Shown here: positions 1 to 11,564 of the stretch, one piece after another
How positions within the stretch are numbered: the first letter of the stretch is position 1
Layout of the letters: each line of letters opens with the position of its first letter
Assembly: GCA_033439265.1 (NCBI GenBank)
Contig: JAVTVX010000013.1
Coordinates: forward strand, 23,828,000 to 23,891,999
Reading direction: 5' to 3'
Length of the DNA: 64,000 bases
DNA from: Dillenia suffruticosa
Taxonomy: Eukaryota > Streptophyta > Magnoliopsida > Dilleniales > Dilleniaceae
Notes under the pieces: model-generated
Databases searched by the model: none
What the model was told of the DNA's origin: nothing
Seen by the model: the letters and a program-made list of their open reading frames with translations, nothing else
Translations under genes and position numbers: made by a program

Positions 1-1377
1 AGCGTTTCAATTCTGTAATGCCCACCATGGTTGCAAATGAAAAGAACAGCGAGGCAAATAGAGACTTGGAAAAATCATAGATTAGTAGAAGGATTTGAAG
101 TGGAACCTCCCAGTGTCCAATATGGCGGTTCATCTTGTTTGCTTGCTCAACAAAATAAGTGTTCCCGATGGACTTCACCACTCCGCAAAGAAGAAAGGTC
201 ATCCACATTGGTATCCATCGGACACAGATCTTCGTCTGTTCCACCTCTGAAACTTTGCAAAGTCTCCATCTATTCCTTTCTTGTTCCTCTATGCTTACAT
301 TTGGCAATATAATGGCAGCCTTTTCTAGGCATCTGCATTTCATCAATTTCCTGACGTGAGAAGATATAAGAGACATTATGAATTTTCAATGTAGAGAGTA
401 TATGTTAAATCGAGGCAGAGAGAACTGAAACCTGAGGCCTGGGGTGCGACATTTCAATGAGTTTGCTTCTTCTATTTCATAAAGCTCCTCATCCTTCACC
501 TTATGAAAGATTTTGGAAGCTGAAGCCACAAAGACTCTGAATGTAATAGTAAGTGGACTTCCCTGTGGAACACTAGGTTCGTATGACCATGACCCACTTA
601 TATAAAATATAGTTGCCACCAACGTAAATATTGCGGGAATTCCAAACTTGACAGACCATGGCTTTATATATGGAAGTGCAAAACCTCCTATTAAAGGAAA
701 AAGGATAATGGTAAATCCACCTGCTATTCTCAAAATTTTTTTTCTTTCTTTTACTTCATTGTCTTCTTCAAGATTGGACTGCTCTTCAAAGAGATGTAAT
801 AACGAGACTGAATGCCCAGATATTCCAATAGCTATTAATGTTAATGCAGTGAAGAAGAGGGCCTTCTGGGTGTGACCTATACATTCTGGTGCATATCCTT
901 TGCAGGTGCCAGTTGCCTTGTAAAGAACTGGAGGTGTTGACATTGATAAAAAGCTTAGACCCTGCAAAACAACACAGTACAAAGGTGCTTCTGTAAACAG
1001 AGTAAATATTGGGTCCAATCTGGCGGACACTGCCCTATATATTCAGTTGGTATGATTTTCTTGTGGAAGCAATCGAGTCTTAAAAGACATCAAAAGTCAT
1101 ATGCAACTAAAGCAAAATTATCTGATTAACGACCGTAATGATTGTCTTGGAAGAGGACTTACAATGCAATAAGAAACGCTGGAGACAGTGAGCATCCAAT
1201 AGTGACCCATAAAACTATCAACAAGGAATGCCATGAACATGGGCAAAATTGAGGATACACCAGACCAAACATTAACAATTGCAGATGCATCAGTGACATT
1301 GAGATTCCAAACATTTGTCAAGTATGTCACCATCACCCATATGGCATACCCCGCCAACACATCAGCCCACAGAAGAA
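1..1377 (-). CDS. NRT1/PTR family (NPF) transporter, partial, cut by left window edge
   Basis: Proton-coupled transporter of the NPF/PTR (POT, MFS-fold) family, which moves nitrate, peptides or hormones across membranes; the substrate cannot be told from sequence. Three exons are visible on the minus strand: about 1377-1163 (membrane segments starting near LAGYAIWVMVTYLTN), 962-432 (GLSFLSMSTPPVL, then the family hallmark ECIGHTQKALFF) and 350 to the edge (RCLEKAAIILPN, then NRWRLCKVSEVEQTK and WIPMWMTFLLCG). The introns are 1162-963 and 431-351, both GT-AG, and the reading frame stays open to base 1. About 150 C-terminal residues lie outside; the broken copy near 9.5 kb shows what they should look like. 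I see no convincing first exon with a start codon upstream: an AG acceptor near 1378 is plausible, but the exon before it is not found. It may be intact or lack its N terminus. The subfamily is probably NPF5-like but is not assigned. Confidence 0.78.
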
Positions 1378-2040
1378 CTACACTCGGATATCAAACAAAA
1401 CGCAAAACGTTCAAATATCCAAAAATCCCACTTATAGTTAATGAAGTCTAGGTCAATTGAATTACCGCTGATTCTCACATAGGCTGCCATATGACTGGCT
1501 TGAGCTTACTGCCAGGGCCAACACTACCTGTAAACAGCAGATTATAAAATTAAGTGTAAGAATAGCTTTACATAGCAAATTTCTTCAGACCCCCCCCCCG
1601 GGGGGGCAACAAGAAAGAATAGGAAATAGAAACGAAGAGGCGAAATCTCTGAGTGCAGCTGAAGAAAAGGATTATGGAAAACAAAGCAATAAAAGGACAT
1701 CAGAACAGAATATCGCGTCGAAGACCTACCACTTTAACCGGGGAAACAGAGAAACTAAGAGGCGGAAAAGAATTTATGGTACAAGAGTCGAGAGAAAATG
1801 GATGTGAAGCAAGAACAAATAACAAGTGGAAGCTTCATGGAGAGAGAGAGAGGCGAGAAAATAAAATCTATGACCGCAAATTGCCTGACCGTATTGAATA
1901 TTCATACTCCAGATGTTCATACTCTGTGGTTGCCAACAACCTTTGTTTTTGGCTTTTCTCCAATTTAAATCATATAAAGAAAGACTGTTGACTTGGAAAG
2001 TTCATATGGATAATGTCCATGTCCACATGTTTTCTTGTTT

Positions 2041-5000
2041 CATTTTTTCCCAGAATTAACCTGATAATGGTAGAGGAGCACCCTTCATCCCCTTTGACTC
2101 TTAAGTTGTAATTTTTATAGATAGCAAAAGATTAAAAAAGAATTATAAAATATAATTTTATTACGAAAGTGAAAATTAATACTCATACTTTAAAAAAATT
2201 ATAATATTTCATTCTCTCAAAGTATACCGATGAATAGCTGCAAAAGCACAATGCCTAGTTGGTTGAGAGCACTCATACCCTCTAAATAAGGTTTCAAATT
2301 TAAGTTTTGTAAATAAAAAAAGGTTTCAAATTTAAGTTTTGTAAATAAAAAAAAAAGACGTAGAGAGAATTTTATTCCTTAAAAACTCAATTCATGTCAA
2401 ATCTAATTTAATCAAATTCAATTTGATTATCGAATATTGAAACAATTGAATATCTTTTTATAATTTAAATTCTTTAAATTTTGTCTCTAAGGATCTAAAA
2501 GAGACTACCCGAATAAACTTTACTCATTAACGCACAAAGGAAAGAGATAATTATATATCTCCTTAACAATAAAATAATATAAAACTATGTGATTTTTAAT
2601 TTTCAAATTCATATAGTACGACTTAAATATTCAGAAATTTTTTTTAAAAAAAATCTCATCTTTTGCAACAAATTAGAGGTTGTTAAATACATATTTTATA
2701 ATTGCAGACTGCAATTTAAAATTTAGTCGAGGTCCCAGAAATTCCAGTTTTCTGGCATCCATAAAGAATATCGAACATTAAATAGAAATAAAGCATCACT
2801 TCGAAAATCCTGCTTAGCTGGAACAGGTAATAGATACCAAGTTACTCATTTCTTTTCTTTCTTTTTTCTTTCTTTTTCTTTTTAGCCATCACATGCTATA
2901 ATTTTGTAATTGGTGTTTGGTAAGGGCATGGCTTTTTCAACCGAGTCAATTGGGACCCCCATCGGATGAGCTTCAGACTGTGCTCGCAACATGTTACACT
3001 AATAAATGAAAAGGAAAGGGAGAGAGAGAGAGAGAGAGAGAGAGAAGCCATTTATGAATGGTCACCAAAGCTGAAAGCCTCCTAATTTTTGAAGTGCCCA
3101 ACCTCCAAAAGAAGACAACTGCTATTGCTCCCGGATTAAGAGATTGAAAGATGAACGGGAAGTTTTTATGGGAGCTAATGTACAATGTTAGAAGAAAATG
3201 ACGTATAGGCAATAAGGGATGATCAGTACAAATGGAACTGTGTCTCATGCCATTTGTCTTTTACTTGAGGTTCCTTAGTTGGCATTCTTTGCTTCCAAGA
3301 GAGAATACCAAATCCGTTATTGCTGACTTCCTAAATCTACTCTTGTAGGATACCTCACATCAAGATATACCTTTGTCTCTGATACAGTACCATGAAGTCA
3401 TATCCTTTGACAGACATGGACTGGTTTCATTTGTGGACCAAAAGGTCTGGTAGAATGTCATTCTGTTTGATCTTGGGTGAAATAAAATTCACTTGACATT
3501 GAATTTCACATTTTTATCATTTCCTTGAAGGTGCGCAATATAATCAGAGCTTACAAAGTATTAAAGATTCGTAATAATAATAGTAATAATGATGAGATGA
3601 ATGCAGCCGAGAATTTTGACATTGACTACATGTAAATGAACTGCATAACGTCTGCTAACATAGGAAGAAAAAACAAATGACGAGAGTGCACAAGAAAAAC
3701 CAAAAGGACAGACAACTTCTGCTACGCGAACATCTCTGAAGGGAAGTGCGATGGTAAGATACATGAAGCAATTTAAGAAGGAACGGATGAAGATGCCACT
3801 CATTGAAGTTAATAAAAGTCCGTCACACAATTTCTGCACGGGCAGACTAGGAGTTCCGTTGGCCTTACCTACTAACAATTGCAGCGGAAATTCCCATTGT
3901 TTTGCCATAGATGGGAAAGCAGGTACCAAGGTCTACCAATTGGATGATATGGGTTCCTGGAAACTGCTGAGCACAAACCTAGAATCAGCCTTAAGGATAA
4001 ACGTATTCCTTATATTTTCACACCTCATCAGAGTAAAGATTTTAACTTGGGTAAAGCCCATGTGATGCTTATATTTTTTGCTCCAAGATTTCCTGGACAA
4101 CGACAAAATAAACTCAAAATAGGGTACGAATCGCTAGGCTTGGAGGAGGAATCTGATCAGCAAAAAGTAAATTTGACACTGATAGACTGTTCAAGCTATG
4201 GTTTTAAGTCAGGTCTAGCCCCTTTCTGATTTTGAAGCATGAAACGCAGGAACGGAACATTTTGAATTGCCACCAACATACTGGAGAAGAAAACTTACTT
4301 CCTTGATCTGTTGGAACATTTCTGCAAAGCTCAAATAGCTCTTGCAAACTGGGGATTTTGGACCATAAGCAATATTAGAAAAACATCTTGATGAGCCATT
4401 ATCCAGGCTGGAGATTGGTTCTCATTAGCTGAATCCATGTCCTGCAGGCAAATAATAGAGCTTTCTCAAATACATTGGTAAATTAACCAGCATTCGTCCT
4501 AAGCAAAAATGTTCTTCAGAAGGGACTAATGTTCGGTTTCTGCAACTAATCAATCTGGAAGCAGAAGGATAAAGAAGGAATTTCAAGCTTCATCTAAAAT
4601 AAGATGAAGGCGCTAAGAGGAGTAGGCACACATTTGCCAATCCCCACTTTAAGCTCATACTTGGAACTTGGAATCAAGATCACAATACTGATAACAAATG
4701 GGTAAAGGTAAGGCAGAGCTAAATTTGGCACAAACTAGCCAAAACATCACAACATATTGAAGTCACTCACAAGCTCATCATGCTACATAATCAACTCGTG
4801 CAGCAGATCAGAGATTATAAGTGTTCTGCACAAACTTGAAGAAAGAGGAAGAGAAGACCCAAAACTAATAGATCATAGGCAATACAGGAGAGAAAGTCCA
4901 TGGACAATGGTCAGGAAATTGACTGCAAGAAAGGTGATAGCGGTAGAAGCATGATCAATGAATCTCGTCAGAAACTGAATGCTGCATCCGTAGAGAAGAC

Positions 5001-5433
5001 ATAAGATTTCATAACTTGTTAAGTAGGCCACCGTCACTAGCATGTGTATCAGTACCGACTTTACTGGAAATTGATGAATTTCCAACAGAATCTATCAAAT
5101 GGACTGAACCAATTTTGGTGCCAAAATAAGCACCAAAAGATGATGCCAATGATGTTTCATCATTTATATTCTAAAAAAGATTTGAATCTTGCACAAAATC
5201 TTGTCATTTCCTCACTTATACATTGCTGCATCTTGCAAGCTGGTAAAATATACTGAGAGCCATAGGCGCCCCAGGTACAATATTAAAAAAGATGTCAGAG
5301 AAGACAAAGAAGAAGAATTAGGACAGTGGATTATTCTAAGTTCAGCAGACCCTCATTGGATCACTGTTTGTCCATTATCTAATAATAGGATCAGCATATA
5401 CTTATGATACAAAACCAGTTGTCCTCTCTGATT
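2041..5433. other. Intergenic stretch with unassigned coding-like segments
   Basis: This lies between the NPF gene and the transferase locus. It holds the SINE-like insertion at 2250-2357, AT-rich sequence, and a GA microsatellite at about 3019-3044. Minus-strand 3929-3561 stays open for 122 codons. Minus-strand 4450-4280 has an intron-like acceptor (CCTGCAG near 4443), an open segment ending FAEMFQQIKE, a GTAAGT donor and a second short open segment after CTTCTCCAG. I do not recognise these as any family. They may be exons of an unnamed minus-strand gene, decayed gene debris or chance. Confidence 0.3.
2250..2357 (+). repeat. tRNA-derived SINE-like insertion with tandemly duplicated 3' end
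   Basis: A polymerase III A-box-like motif (TAGTTGGTTGAGAGC near 2258) is followed by a B-box-like GGTTTCAAATTTAA and an A-rich tail. The block AAGGTTTCAAATTTAAG, with its tail, occurs twice in tandem (near 2288-2320 and 2321-2355). The head, spacing and tail are as in plant SINEs. No clear target-site duplication was found. Confidence 0.4.
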
Positions 5434-8053
5434 TTAGACTGCTTGAACTGGAAGCTTGCTCTTGCGCCATGCCCAATAGTTTGATCTCATTGGATCCACA
5501 CATTCCAGTATAGAACAAATTGACTTTGCTAGATCTAAATCTAAAAGACCAAAAATCTGAGTTCCACAGAGCTTCAACTGCATCTTTCAGCTCATTATTT
5601 GCTTGGAAACCATGGCAAAGGAGGTCCAAAAGCAGGTCCAGTGCAAAAACATGGTTGCACTTTGCCCTCAAAACTTTCAAACACACAGATGAGACTTGCG
5701 GTTGACTGACTAAAGATTGAGTGTCACCTTTGTAGAGACCTCGAAGGTACCTCCAAGGGCTCTCGTTCTCAGGGTTGGCTATAATGGCATCAACAGTATA
5801 ACTAACTTCAGAATCTCGCACAGCTTCTATGCCTCCCAGGAAGGGAGATCTTGTAATGACAAAGTACCTCTGCAGCAAGCGTAAGAAGAAGAAAGGATTG
5901 AGGGAAACTGGCCATTTACCCTTTCTAAGATTGTTTATAAAGAGACACAACATGCATGCACCATCATCAAGATTTAGCTCGATCATGGCGGTTATAAAGT
6001 AGCTGGAAAAATCAGGCAACTTTTGACAGCTTAGAGACGGACAGGAAAAAAAAATGTCATCCAGTGGTACTATGACTATTGCTAATACCACCTCTCAAAC
6101 TTACATTTTCTCTGAAGTAATGAGAATGTCAACAACAGAAAATTGCTAAGCATGTGATATCATATAGGTTTAACAAAAAAAAAAAGATTCCTCACTTGAT
6201 TCCAAGCAGAATTGTTGAAAATGTCATCCTCAAGGAGCTTTTGACAATACTCAAGCTCATGTTCCCACCCTCCCCAGGCCACAAGAACCCACTGCAGAAA
6301 AGATATTCTATTTCAATATCCTTCGGCTCTTTATTAATAGGAGTCAAGATCAGTTGAGACCATAAAAATGGAAATGTTCCATAAACAAATTACTTTATTC
6401 CAAAATTTTATTTCTGGCATAATAAAGTATTAACACCAAAGCATGCTTGCATCATATGAATCTCTCTTTTTAAAGCCAGTCAATATGTTGGAGAAACAAG
6501 ATTCTGCAGCATACCATCCTATAAGACCAGGCAAGATAATTTTTTGCATCAAGAGAGAGTATTTTATGGGTGAACTCAAGGTCCTTACTTGCAGCAACAG
6601 GCCCCAGTTTCTCAGCAAGCCACCGTCTATGATGCCCGCAAAAACCTATTACCAATATTAATTGCTATTCCAAGGAAAGATTAACTTTTGTCCAGAAGGG
6701 GAAAAAAATAAACCATAAATTCATCACTACTATTCACTCTGACAACTTAAATGATGAAATTTCTTATATAAGCTAGCTCTGGTTTTGTGACAAGACATAT
6801 AGTGCTCAGTGATTGTCCACTTCCACATTCCAAAAATCAAGTTGTCCGATTGAGGTGTCTCCATGCCCATTATAAGATAAGGAGATTACAAGCGCAGCAA
6901 AGAGTTGCCATAATACTGTAGCTTTATTTGCCTTCAAGGACACTTGTTATGCATTCCTGTATGCCACAACCAAAATATTGGCATGTACTATTTAATCTTA
7001 TCCACTGTTCTTCAAGAATGAGCTGAGACACTATACACACAATTAGGAAATTGTGGTTGTAAGATAAACTTTCTTTAACCTCATTGGTCAGCCATTCATT
7101 CATGCTAGATTGGAAAATTGAACAGTTTAAAAGAAAACAAGAATGCAGAAGTCAAAGATAGCATTGATAGTATAGAATGAAACTTTAATTTACAGCAGCT
7201 CACCAATCTGGTAATTCTTGGGGTTGGACATGGCAATCTGTTCAGCAAAATCCAATTCTTCATGTAGATCAGCATTTAATAACTCAAGTATCAGACGCCT
7301 GAAATGCCAAATCTGCAAAAGGAAAAGAAGATAAATTTATAAACTCTGAGCTGCACTCTAGAAGTCTGTTATCTTTAAAGAGACACAATTCATTAATCAA
7401 TGACATTAAAAAAAAAGTATTAAGCTGTCATTTGCCCTTAAAACACAATTTTCTTCTTAGCCCTTAAGTTCACTGCAAGAGGGTTGGTCTCTAATTCTTC
7501 TATTTCATCCCCCATGATTATCATAAGTTCAAGCCTCAAGATTGTAATCAATACATGAGCTTCAACACTGCTCCCAAATATATACAAGCAGAACACGTTA
7601 TTGAATTATGATCTATTAATCATTAAGGGGCTAATAGTATCGACACTAACTTAAACAAGGCAACTCAAGAATATCAAGAAACCTGATACTTCATCTGCAG
7701 TAAACCACACCACAGCCCAATTAGTCAATTCCAACTAGTAAATTACGTTCTTTCTGGATACGAATCTCAATCAAGCCACAACTAATTCTTACATTTAGAG
7801 AGAGAGAGAGAGAGAGTACAGTGTAGTTGCCGGGATTCAAAGGAATAGCTTCCAAAGTGAGTTGAAGAGAACGGAGAGATCGCTCGTCGGCGAAGTAGAC
7901 AGCGCGGAAGTAGTCCATTACTTCGGCGAAGTCTTCTTTGTAGGCAATCGGCACCACCGGGTTCGGACCATCGTCTTGCGGAATCGGAACCACGTCGGAC
8001 CAATCCTTCCGCTGGCCTTTTGGAATTCTCTTCTGGTCATTGTCGGACTCCGT
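5434..8053 (-). pseudogene. FTA: Protein farnesyltransferase/geranylgeranyltransferase-I alpha subunit, probably degenerate
   Basis: In intact plants this subunit pairs with FTB or GGB to prenylate C-terminal Cys of CaaX proteins in the cytosol (Arabidopsis PLURIPETALA). Five exons fit: 8053-7820 ([17 protein letters not shown]), 7312-7204 (WHFRRLILELLN), 6645-6515 ([12 protein letters not shown]), 6291-6196 (NNSAWNQ) and 5869-5434 ([13 protein letters not shown]). The PPTA-type tryptophan-rich helical repeats are clear. Four oddities suggest decay. There is no in-frame ATG before the conserved core; the expected start before ESDNDQ reads ACG (8053-8051). The exon 3 acceptor has CG where AG is expected (6638-6637), and the nearest AG (6647-6646) adds a few residues and loses the Trp of WHHRRW. 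The usual HRQW reads YRMW at the exon 3-4 junction. In the last exon, a one-base shift near 5541-5560 puts the conserved end ([17 protein letters not shown]) in another frame. An unseen upstream exon or assembly errors could explain part of this. Confidence 0.72.
7798..7816. repeat. (GA)n microsatellite at an intron donor
   Basis: A perfect AG/GA run lies directly inside the first intron of the prenyltransferase alpha locus, starting a few bases after its GTACTCTC donor. On the minus strand it reads as a CT run. Confidence 0.8.
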
Positions 8054-9488
8054 TTGAGAGCCACAGTCTGCAACTTTAGGGTTTGGCGCTCTGAGACCTG
8101 AAACGACAATATCAGAATTTTGTATTCTAGGGTTTTAAATCTTGAAACATTTGGGATCGCATCGTAATCGAATAGATTCGAGGAAAATGATTTTCCAAAT
8201 GCCGCTCTTGCGAATAGCGGTTTTATTTCGGGTTAACAAAAACTTTAACTTCCCCCTCAAAATCCTTTTTTTTTTTTAATCGAATCCTTTATTATTTTAT
8301 ATCTACTCAAAATTATAAGATAATTATGCAAAATTTAATTAGAAAAATATGGGTAATACAATTTTTTATTGTAAAATTTATGAATTAGTTTATTTTAAAT
8401 AATGTTTTTAAAATTTATAATTTATTCAACACATATAAAAATAAAATATTACAATTTATGAATTAATTAAATTTGTCAAAAAATTTATAGTTTTCATATG
8501 ATTATATGTTAAAATCATTAAAAAATACAAAGGATGATACAACAACTCAAACTCTTAATATCATGTGAAGGGCAGACATATTTATATTGCTCTCGTCAGA
8601 CCATACTGAGAGCAAATAATTTAATTTTTGAATTTTGTCTTTATGAAGGAGATTTGTGAATAATGGATATCTAAAATATGGAAATTCTTAATCAAATTGA
8701 AAACAAAAATATTAACATAAGGGCAATTTTATTTTATTTTTAATATAAGAAACAAGTTTTGTACGAAAAATAGACATGCACATGATTTATTTCCAAGGAT
8801 TATTATTATTTTTTTGGAAAATAATTACACATCCAACTAAACGTAGTTTGAGTTGTATTTACTAGAATCGGATTCCAACCGGGTCAACCCGTTTATAACA
8901 ATCAGAATTACCTCACTGGTCCAACTCAAGGTCTCTGTTTTCTGGCTGTGGCTACTGCAACCAGGACCCAACCCACCCCACCCCAACCAATCACAAAATT
9001 TTCCAAAAATCATTTCTCCACCTAATTTTCCAAACCCAGTCATAACTAGAACATTACTCATTTTTCCAATTTGATGGGTCAAAGTAGACATTTGATGGCC
9101 ATTTTAGATGGAATTATTTAGAAGGACATTTTAAAAATTAATTATTAAATTGAAAAATTCTTAATTTGATATCAGATATAAAATATTGAGCTAATATAAA
9201 ATTTTCGTGAAAATTAACATATTTTGAAAATTTTAATTTGTACGAACTAATTTTAAACCAACTCCAGACTTTACCAATGATTTGCACAATATGAGCACTG
9301 TTTTCCGTAACTGGAATCAAACCTCACGATAACTTATTGGACGCTACGAGACTTGGTAAATTAACATAGCTAGTACTAATGAAAAGTGCAGTTTACTGAG
9401 TAAAGCCTATAACAAAATAAACCACATTTCCTCCTAAATATATAAGACAGTGCCTCTTCAGAACCACCATCAACGTGGGGGATTGTCA
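8054..9488. other. Intergenic stretch holding an orphan copy of the APH-1 5' flank
   Basis: There is no gene here. 8230-8760 is AT-rich and featureless. About 8757-9015 is a diverged copy of the sequence just upstream of the APH-1 gene (12776-13035). Shared words include AATCGGATYCCAACCGGGTC, TTTTCTGGCTGTG and CACAAAATTTTCCAAAA. No APH-1 exon follows this copy, so it is a promoter/leader remnant. 9016-9430 is AT-rich with nothing recognised. Confidence 0.7.
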
Positions 9489-10985
9489 TCAAAATCGCGC
9501 AGGAGATTTTCCGGACTTGAAATGCCTATTGCGGTGGTAGATTGCAGCCACAGTAAATCGCAGAAAATTGACAGCAGTCGGACCAGCCAATACCCAGTAG
9601 CATCTATTGAGATAACTCCCATTCAAGGTGTCCCGAAACCAGCCCCGTTTCCCTCCTATTTTGCCGATCTTCTCCACAATCTCAACTGTAAGAACACCGG
9701 CAACACTTCCAGCCCCCGATATTGTCTCTGCGAAGTAAGTAACATAACTAGTCATAGGTGAAGGAGCTTCTTCCTCGTAGAATTGCTCAATGCTAATTTC
9801 TGAAATTTTATCATTGGCGGCAAGGAGAACATATTGAGGAACTAGCCAGAAAACAGTCATTCGAACTTCAGCAACAGGGTTGCCGAATAAGCCACGACTC
9901 ATCTCACGTGGTCTTCTCGTCTCCACTATTGCAGCATTTATGCAGCATAGGACTGAGAATATCATTGCTACACCTATTCCAATTGCAGGGTTATAGAGTT
10001 TCTTCTTAGATTTTTACTTTGTCATGCACTTCGCTAGTGAGGCAATAAAAAACATTGAAGCCCCACAGATTAGTTGAAAGACTTGAAATGGAACCTTGAA
10101 GTGTCCGACTCTGTTGCTCATCTTATATGCTTGCCCAATAAAATATGTGTCCCCTGTGGATGTCACAACTCCGCAAATAAGGAAGGTCATCCCCATGGGA
10201 AACCATCGGACACAGATCTTTCGTCATTTCTACTTCTGAAACTTTGCAAAGTCCCCATCTATTCCTTTCTTGTTCCTCTAAGCTTGCATTTGGTAATACA
10301 ATGGCAGCCTTTTCTAGGCATCTGCATTTCATCAATTTCCTGACGTGAGAAGATTTTATAGAAATTATGAATTTATAACGTCGATAGTATAGGTTAAACA
10401 GAGGCAGAGAGAACTTAAACCTGAGGCCTGGGGTGCGACATTCCAATGAGTTTGCTTCTTCTATTCAATAAAACTCGTTATCCATCACCTTATGAAAGAT
10501 TTTGGAAGCTGAAGCCACAAGTACTCTGAATGTAATAGTAATTGGAACAACTTATGAAAATAATAGTTGCCACTGATGAACAAATTGCAGGAATTGCAGA
10601 CGTGGCAGACCATGGACCTCTTTGATCATATAGAAAAATCGCAAGGATCAAGCAATCCCACGTCCAATTTCCCCTGAAAATTTCTGAATCAATTTAGGGA
10701 TCGGGGCAAGCTAACTTTCAATTCTCCCTGAAATTCCCTAAATCAATTTGCATGTTCTTCGTTCTGCATTCTCATTCGCCTGAAGTTTTGTCTGCTCTTC
10801 AAAGAACTGTTTTGGCGACACTCCATGGCCAGATATTCCCACGGCTAATAATGATAATCCATTGTAGAACAGTGCCTTCTGGGTGTGACTAATACATTGC
10901 GGTGCATCATTTTTGCAGTTATCTGTTGTCCTGTAAATCACAGGCGGGAGGGTTGACATAGATAAAACACCTAGACCGTACCCTG
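9489..10985 (-). pseudogene. Broken second NPF/PTR transporter copy
   Basis: This is a paralogue of the NPF gene at the left edge, on the same strand. The C-terminal exon is well kept (FWLVPQYVLLAANDKISE, QFYEEEAPSPMTSY and KRGWFRDTLNGSYLNRCYW) and ends at 9489. Lesions: an in-frame TAA near 10014 just before KSKKKLYNPAIGIG; a frameshift near 10215 after KVSEVEMTK; a TGA in the KVMDNEFY-IEEAN segment near 10470; and loss of the segment coding for membrane helices, with about 115 bp of unrelated DNA (about 10620-10740) in its place. The upstream piece (GLGVLSMSTLPPVIYR, CISHTQKALFYN) lies at 10985-10760. No exon matching the first NPF exon is found further upstream. The introns match the first copy (acceptor near 10340). 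It cannot make a full transporter. Confidence 0.88.
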
Positions 10986-11058
10986 CACAGCAACACAGTA
11001 GCAAGTGCTTCAATAATCTATGATTTCCTTGTAGGCCACAACTGTGTCTCAACAAACA

Positions 11059-11564
11059 TCTTTGATATATAAATAGATTTTCAATTACATCTTTGGAGAT
11101 GTCTCCTCATTTAACTATTATTGATACAGTAATATCTGGTATAATTTTGAATGGTAAGAAGACAATAATAATAACAATAATAGCAATAATAATAATAATA
11201 ATAAACCCGGAGAAAAGAGTAAGATTGCGATAGGTTGACAACCAATGTAAAATCTTTTATCAAAATAAAAATTGAGAGACAAATATAAGAAACTTTATGA
11301 TATTTATTTCTCAAATAACCGATTTCAAAATTTGAGATTAAAATCCAAATTATTATTGTTATTGTTGTAATAATAATAATAATAATAAATTAAATTAAAA
11401 CACATTTTTCCGTTTATTTTTAATTTGTCGAAGTAATTGAAGTATTTACAAGACTTTGCAGGTTTCTTCATGTGTTTCTACTATTGATGCTTTGCTTCAG
11501 ATCCAAGTTCCACCACAAGAGCCATTGCTTGTCTTTGATATATAAATAGATTTTCAATTACATC
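11059..11564. repeat. 33-bp direct repeat pair around AAT microsatellites
   Basis: An identical 33-bp word beginning TCTTTGATATATAAATAG occurs at 11059-11091 and 11532-11564. Between the copies lie AT-rich DNA and AAT/TAA runs (about 11163-11202 and 11353-11388). The word contains a TATA-like ATATAAATA. Origin unknown: possibly a local duplication or a target duplication around old inserted DNA. Confidence 0.75.

Noticed and set aside
1441..1500. Candidate first NPF exon starting at an ATG near 1491 on the minus strand
   Set aside because: Its translation does not resemble an NPF N terminus and runs into a stop in the frame needed to join the next exon.
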